Source of the DNA: CAVTWJ01 sp964525605
GTDB lineage: Bacteria > Oederibacteriota > Muellerivitia > Muellerivitales > Muellerivitaceae
Direction of reading: 5' to 3'
Length of the DNA stretch: 64,000 nt
NCBI GenBank assembly: GCA_964525605.1
Contig: CAZGKT010000010.1
Span: 1 to 64,000, forward strand
Shown: one piece after another, positions 59,374 to 64,000 of the stretch
Layout: the number at the start of each line of letters is the position of its first letter
Position numbering within the stretch: position 1 is the stretch's first letter
The notes under the pieces: generated by a model
Databases searched by the model: none
What the model was told of the DNA's origin: nothing
Seen by the model: the letters and a program-made list of their open reading frames with translations, nothing else
Program-made: the position numbers and the translations under genes

Positions 59374-60450
59374 ATGGAGTCCTCTCCCGGTAGTTCCAAA
59401 CCCATCCGTGTCCTCGTGGTGGATGATTCCTTTTTCATGAGAAAAATGATCGTGGAAGCTATCGACGCTTCCGGGACAGGATTGAAGGTCGTAGAAACCG
59501 CTTCGGACGGTCTGGAGGCTTTGGCCAAGATCAAGACGAGCCAACCCGACGTCTTGACACTGGATGTGGAAATGCCCCGACTTGACGGGCTGGCGACCCT
59601 GGCACGAATCATGGCTGAGCATCCTTTGCCGGTGGTTATGCTTTCCAGCCACACAGGCAAGGGAACCGAGGCCACCCTGAAAGCTTTGGAAGCGGGAGCC
59701 GTGGAATGCGTCCTTAAACCCAACGGCGGGGTCCTTGGATCATTGAAAGGGGTGGAGCGGGAACTGGTTGAGAAAATCCGCCTGGCCGCTCTCTGCAAGC
59801 CCCGGCCTGGCCGCTTGGCCCTGTCTCCCGCAGTCCCTCCTCCTACCCGGGAGCCATGGTCGTCCCTTTCGGCTAGATTCCTAGTTTGTGTAGCTTCCTC
59901 CACTGGTGGTCCCAGGGCCTTGAACGATTTTTTTTCCGCCCTCAAACCTCATCCCCTCACTGCGGTATTGGTGGTCCAGCATATTTCAGTTGGGTTCACC
60001 CAGGCCTTGGCCCGCCGATTGTCCGAAGTGGGTCCCCTGGCGGTAACGGAAGCCGGAAAGGGAGAAAGAATCTTGGGTGGCAAGGGTTACGTGGCCCCCG
60101 CGGGGAACCATCTGGTGGTGGAGGGCCGGGCCGGGGAATTCCTTTTTCAATTCACTGATTTGCCTCCCCGATTAGGGGTGAAACCCTCGGCTGATGTGCT
60201 CATGATTTCCGCAGCCAAGGCGGCCGGTTCCAAGTGTGCGGGAGTCGTCTTGACGGGAATGGGCCGGGACGGAACCCAGGGTTTGAAGGAAATTCGATCG
60301 GTTGGAGGGATGACTTTTGCCCAAAACGCCGAATCTTGCGTGGTTTATGGCATGCCCAAATCAGCCATGGAGGCTGGAGTCGTTTCACGCCAATTGGACC
60401 TGGTCCCCATGGCGGCCGCCATCAACTCCCTCCTAGGCGATCAAGTTTAA
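59374..60450 (+). CDS. cheB: chemotaxis methylesterase/deamidase CheB
   Basis: 358 aa. Receiver domain with D64 in LTLDVEMP, then the methylesterase domain with the Ser (ASSTGG), His (VVQHIS) and Asp (GMGRDG) triad. It removes receptor methyl groups. It opposes CheR and depends on CheA phosphorylation. Confidence 0.95.
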   Translation: MESSPGSSKPIRVLVVDDSFFMRKMIVEAIDASGTGLKVVETASDGLEALAKIKTSQPDVLTLDVEMPRLDGLATLARIMAEHPLPVVMLSSHTGKGTEATLKALEAGAVECVLKPNGGVLGSLKGVERELVEKIRLAALCKPRPGRLALSPAVPPPTREPWSSLSARFLVCVASSTGGPRALNDFFSALKPHPLTAVLVVQHISVGFTQALARRLSEVGPLAVTEAGKGERILGGKGYVAPAGNHLVVEGRAGEFLFQFTDLPPRLGVKPSADVLMISAAKAAGSKCAGVVLTGMGRDGTQGLKEIRSVGGMTFAQNAESCVVYGMPKSAMEAGVVSRQLDLVPMAAAINSLLGDQV

Positions 60451-60586
60451 ACGCCGGTTTTCAGGCTTTTCCCTTAAAATAAAACACAACGAGGCTTTTT
60501 TTTAGAATCCCTTGGATCTCTTTGGCTGTGAAGCCACAGCGTCCAAAGCGAAAAAGTCCTGTGTTCCAAATGGGAGACGGGGAGAT

Positions 60587-62686
60587 TTGAACACCCAAGA
60601 TTACAAAGAACTTTTTCTCACCGAAGCGCATGATTACCTCTCTACGTTGAATAATGCCCTGGTGGCGTTGGAAAAAGATCCGGCTCATGCCGAAGCTGTG
60701 CGGGAAATTTTTAGGGCCGCCCACACCTTGAAGGGCATGTCCGCCACCATGGGTTACATCCCCATGACCACTCTTACCCATCACATGGAAACAGCCATGG
60801 AGCCCGTGCGCTCCGGTACCTCCCGCCTTACTCCCGGCTTGGTTGATACTCTATTCGCTTGCCTGGATCGCCTGGAATTATGGGTTAAAGAATTGGAATC
60901 CGGGGTTGATATCGAGGATGGAGCCTTGGGAAACCTCCTGGAAAGGCTGACTTCATCTTCCGGTCCTTCGGCCCCAATTTCCGGAGGTCCAGCTTTCGGT
61001 GAGACACACAAAACAGCGGCTGCCCCTGCCTTTGTCTTTGACCAGAACGAAAAGGAGATACTGGCTCAGGCCCGAGTAAATGGATTTTCGATTTTCCATC
61101 TTTTGATTCGCTTTGAGGCAAGCTGTGTGTTCAAGGAAGTGCGCGCCTTTATGGTGCTGAAAAACCTCAACGACCTAGGGGAGGTTGTTAAATCGAACCC
61201 GCCCGGGACCGCGGTAGAAAAAGGGGAGTTTGACCGGTCTTTCGAGCTGATTTTGGTGACGGAACATCCGGGGAAAAAAATTCAGGATTCAATTCTGTCC
61301 GTGGCCGAAGTGGAGGCGGGGGACGTTTCACCTCTCGACCCCTCCGACCTTCAGTTTTCGCCACCGACTGGGACTGCATCCGATTCCGAAGAACATCCCT
61401 ATTCCAACGGGGTGCCGATTCCCAAAGCGCCAGAAATTTCGCCCGCGACCGACGAAAAAAATTTTACGATCCCCACCATCCGGGTCCATACGACCAAGCT
61501 CGACAAGTTGATGACTTTGGTGCAGGAACTGGTGATTTCCAAGATCCGTTTCGAGATGGTTGCCGCCAACGGGGAAGTTCGGGAACTGCGCGAGCCACTG
61601 GCCCAGCTTCACCACATCACGGATGAACTTCAGGATGAAATCATGAAAGTGCGCCTTATCCCGGTGAAACAGGTTTTCGACCGGTTTCCCCGCATGGTTC
61701 GAGACCTGGCTAAAAGCCTCGGAAAGCAGGTTAACCTGGAAATGGAGGGAGCGGAGGTGGAGCTGGATCGAACGGTCATTGACGAGATCGGAGAGCCACT
61801 CGTTCATCTGCTTCGCAACGCGGTAGATCACGGCGTTGAAGCGCCCGAGGAAAGAGCACGGGATGGGAAGGATCCCTTTGGCACCATTCGCCTGCAAGCC
61901 AAGAGGGAAAGATCTTCGGTCGTCTTGTCTGTGACTGATGACGGCAAGGGCATTGATCCCGACCAGGTGCGTCAGCATTCAGTGAGCAAAGGCTTGCTCA
62001 CTGCCGAAGAAGCCGGAAAGCTTACCGATGAAGAGGCGGTTCGTCTGATTGGTCTGCCAGGGTTTTCGCTGACAAAACAGGCCAACGAAATTTCGGGACG
62101 AGGGGTGGGCGTGGACGCCGCCAAAACCAAGGTCGAGTCCATGGGAGGCAATTTCCGCATCCAGAGCCGCAAGGGCGTCGGCACCACTTTTTTCCTCCGG
62201 TTCCCCCTAACCCTGGCCATCATCAAGGCTTTGATGGTCAAAGTGGGCGGGGAAACCTTCGCCCTCCCCGTGACGGGGGTGCTGGAAACCCTGGAGATCC
62301 ATCCGGGTGAAAAACGCCGTCTCCAACTTCAGGAAACACTTATGCTCCGCGACGAGGTTCTACCGCTCTACCACCTGGGTGAACTCATAGAGGTAGATGC
62401 CCCGCCCCCGGTCCTGGATTTGGAGCCGGTGGTGGTGGTGGAAGTAGGGGAATCGAAGGTTGGGTTGCTTGTGGATTCCATCGTAGGCCAAAATGAGATC
62501 GCCATCAAACCTCTGGACCGTTTCTTGAAAAAAATCAGGGGATTCGCCGGCGCCACGGTTTTAGGTGATGGACACATCGCCCTCGTACTGGATGTGAACA
62601 GCCTCATCGAAGATTTGCGGGAACGCCGTTACCGAGTTGATCATTCTCTTCCTGGGAGGGATAACGCCCATGCTCTTGAATCTTGA
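60587..62686 (+). CDS. cheA: chemotaxis histidine kinase CheA
   Basis: 699 aa from TTG 60587 with GGGGAG (60579-60584) before it; an ATG at 60512 would only add 25 non-conserved residues. P1 with H46 in AAHTLKGMSA; a P2-like middle; dimerisation helices; kinase N, G1 and G2 boxes (LLRNAVDHGVEAPEERARDGK-type stretch, DDGKGIDPD, GRGVGVDAA) and a C-terminal CheW-like regulatory domain. Donates phosphate to CheY and CheB. Confidence 0.95.
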   Translation: MNTQDYKELFLTEAHDYLSTLNNALVALEKDPAHAEAVREIFRAAHTLKGMSATMGYIPMTTLTHHMETAMEPVRSGTSRLTPGLVDTLFACLDRLELWVKELESGVDIEDGALGNLLERLTSSSGPSAPISGGPAFGETHKTAAAPAFVFDQNEKEILAQARVNGFSIFHLLIRFEASCVFKEVRAFMVLKNLNDLGEVVKSNPPGTAVEKGEFDRSFELILVTEHPGKKIQDSILSVAEVEAGDVSPLDPSDLQFSPPTGTASDSEEHPYSNGVPIPKAPEISPATDEKNFTIPTIRVHTTKLDKLMTLVQELVISKIRFEMVAANGEVRELREPLAQLHHITDELQDEIMKVRLIPVKQVFDRFPRMVRDLAKSLGKQVNLEMEGAEVELDRTVIDEIGEPLVHLLRNAVDHGVEAPEERARDGKDPFGTIRLQAKRERSSVVLSVTDDGKGIDPDQVRQHSVSKGLLTAEEAGKLTDEEAVRLIGLPGFSLTKQANEISGRGVGVDAAKTKVESMGGNFRIQSRKGVGTTFFLRFPLTLAIIKALMVKVGGETFALPVTGVLETLEIHPGEKRRLQLQETLMLRDEVLPLYHLGELIEVDAPPPVLDLEPVVVVEVGESKVGLLVDSIVGQNEIAIKPLDRFLKKIRGFAGATVLGDGHIALVLDVNSLIEDLRERRYRVDHSLPGRDNAHALES

Positions 62687-63284
62687 TGAATTGACGCCAG
62701 CCCAGGTGGATGCCTTGAAGGAAGTGGGTAATATCGGGGCGGGCCATGGCGCAACGGCCCTTTCCCAAATGCTGGGTAAAAAAATAAAGATCACCGTTCC
62801 ACAAGCTACGATTTTACCCTTGGGAGATGTGCCCAACCTGGTAGGGGACCCTCATACCCTGGTCGCGGGTCTTTGCCTGACGATCCTGGGGGATGCGACA
62901 GGAAAAATATTTTTGCTTTTCCCCAGAGATTCGGCTCTTCACCTGGCCGACCTTCTCTTGAAAAAAGAAGTGGGTACCAGCCAGATCCTCGACGAGATGG
63001 GCCATTCGGCTATCAAGGAAGCAGGAAATATCCTCACGGGAGCCTATCTGAGTGCCTTGAACGAGTTCTTGGGAATGCTCCTTCTGATGTCTGTCCCGAC
63101 CCTGGTGTTCGACATGGCGGGAGCCCTCTTGACGACCCTGTCCCAGGGAATGGATAAAACCGCAAAGGTCATCGTGATCGAAACGCAGTTTATCGACGAC
63201 ACCAAGGTGGTTGGAGGTTATTTCATCCTTGTTCCCGACCCTGTCTCCCTTCAGGCCATTTTTCAGGCTATCCGTGTTCGATAG
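62670..63284 (+). CDS. CheC phosphatase (second copy)
   Basis: 204 aa. ATG 62670 has GGGAGGG 9 bases before it and overlaps cheA by 17 bases. Both active motifs are intact here: ALKEVGNIGAGHGATAL and AIKEAGNILTGAYLSAL (E..N in each). This is the fully equipped CheC of the pair; the one at 57319 has a changed second site. Confidence 0.9.
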   Translation: MLLNLDELTPAQVDALKEVGNIGAGHGATALSQMLGKKIKITVPQATILPLGDVPNLVGDPHTLVAGLCLTILGDATGKIFLLFPRDSALHLADLLLKKEVGTSQILDEMGHSAIKEAGNILTGAYLSALNEFLGMLLLMSVPTLVFDMAGALLTTLSQGMDKTAKVIVIETQFIDDTKVVGGYFILVPDPVSLQAIFQAIRVR

Positions 63285-63585
63285 ATTTTAAGATCGCATA
63301 TAATTTTAATAATCAAAACCCAATCATTAAAAAAATTTAAGGATGTTGGAATCGTCCTGAATCCATTGCCCACAAGGCTAAGGCGGAAAGAGTGAAACAA
63401 AGACAAATTTTTAGTTTTCCTAACTTTTTAACCTTTATTTTTGTTCTTTGGGGCCCTGAAAAAGAGGGAACGAAAATTCTTTATAAGTTCTTAGATTAAA
63501 AGAACTCCAAAGATCGTGATAAGATGTCGCCGTATTAATAAATTCTTTGGAAGCATCTCCCATAATCCCTGAAAGGATTGAGTGG
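63285..63585 (+). other. intergenic region with an inverted repeat
   Basis: 301 bases without a supported gene, AT-rich. It holds a perfect inverted repeat AGTTCTT (63486-63492) / AAGAACT (63500-63506), a possible operator, and a TATAAT at 63299-63304. No terminator after cheC2 is obvious. Confidence 0.45.
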
Positions 63586-64000
63586 ATGAACGAAAATCCC
63601 CCTTTATTACCCCAGATTAATGAACTCGTCCAATCCCCCCATCCCACCACGGCCCATCTGGCTTATGCCTGTCTGAAATGGCGAGAAAAATACAATTTTG
63701 ACACAGTTTTTTTGGCGGTCTCTGGCGCGCCGGAAGAACCCATTACAGCCCTAGCCTTCGATGGTAAAGAAGAGTTGATTGATTCGGGTCTTTATCGACT
63801 GGGAGTGGAAGAACGCATCACGCTTTCCATATCTCCCTATAAAATATTTTCAGATATCACTGGTAAGCCTGTTTTCAATAAATTTGGATCTTTGCGTATG
63901 CAGAAACCCAACGGTGGAATGTTTATCAGCGACTTTCAACCTCAGTCCCGATTTATCCTGTTTGGCTTGATGCACACGGAACCTAAAGCTTATCCAGATG
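63586..64000 (+). CDS. gene of unknown function, truncated at the window end
   Basis: The frame is open from ATG 63586 (AAAGGA at 63572-63577) to the end, 138 codons. It starts MNENPPLLPQINELVQSPHP and contains WREKYNFDTVFLAVSGAPEE and a later FILFGLMHTE. The hydrophobic/alternating pattern could be a sensory (GAF-like) domain. I cannot name it. Confidence 0.6.
   Translation, partial: MNENPPLLPQINELVQSPHPTTAHLAYACLKWREKYNFDTVFLAVSGAPEEPITALAFDGKEELIDSGLYRLGVEERITLSISPYKIFSDITGKPVFNKFGSLRMQKPNGGMFISDFQPQSRFILFGLMHTEPKAYPD

Noticed and set aside
60512..62686. CheA starting at ATG 60512
   Set aside because: The first 25 residues are unlike CheA; TTG 60587 with GGGGAG gives the normal N-terminus.

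Overview
The window reads as one stretch of a moderately GC-rich, Gram-negative (diderm) bacterial chromosome: TonB/ExbB/ExbD, a TonB-dependent receptor, two porin-like outer-membrane proteins and periplasmic binding proteins are all present. Every gene I can support lies on the + strand. Many genes start with TTG or GTG and overlap their neighbours by a few bases. The gene mix (family 2A encapsulin, GH57/DUF3536 enzyme, DUF2723 protein, many TPR proteins, chemosensory operon with a PII protein) suggests a poorly cultured phylum, but I cannot name it from sequence alone. I see no rRNA, tRNA, insertion sequence or CRISPR array.

Region 1 (1-29,100) is a sulfur acquisition and assimilation island. 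It contains a DUF3034-like outer-membrane protein; YezD; two O-acetylhomoserine sulfhydrylases; CysK and CysE; a family 2A encapsulin shell with its cysteine desulfurase cargo; a DsrE-like secreted protein; ExbB-ExbD-TonB with a TonB-dependent receptor; two sulfate-binding proteins; a Porin_O_P-like porin; the CysTWA sulfate ABC transporter with an HPr-like protein in the same operon; and the CysDN sulfate adenylyltransferase. Dispersed through it are nine copies of a structured leader RNA of about 70 nt, at 218, 450, 10780, 10993, 11582, 12282, 20372, 20595 and 20791. Each has a covarying outer stem, conserved boxes (GCTTTAA, CCAACTTGCCCC, ACAGGG, CTAAAGCGG) and a predicted H-type pseudoknot. 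Seven are followed by an intrinsic terminator that competes with an antiterminator using the 3' end of the aptamer. The boxes and topology resemble the SAM-II/SAM-V riboswitch group; the ligand is inferred. They sit in tandem pairs or triplets in front of uptake genes, so the island looks like a riboswitch regulon that opens sulfur uptake when the sulfur-derived ligand is low. The CysE-CysK-encapsulin-desulfurase set would make cysteine and store its sulfur in a protein shell.

Region 2 (29,100-47,800) is mostly housekeeping: a GT-C-type membrane protein, GH57 and GlgB (alpha-glucan metabolism), AccA, a cell-wall amidase, a GerMN protein, ValS, NadC, BirA, CoaX, and two large membrane proteins, one TPR-tailed and one DUF2723.

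Region 3 (47,800-64,000) is a chemosensory and twitching-type gene set: a PilT ATPase with a long TPR tail, two small secreted or anchored proteins of unknown function, CheR, two large TPR proteins, a CheW fused to an MshEN/GspE-N-like domain, a PII protein, two CheY, two CheC, CheD, CheW, CheB and CheA. No chemoreceptor (MCP) is present. A truncated gene of unknown function runs off the right end.
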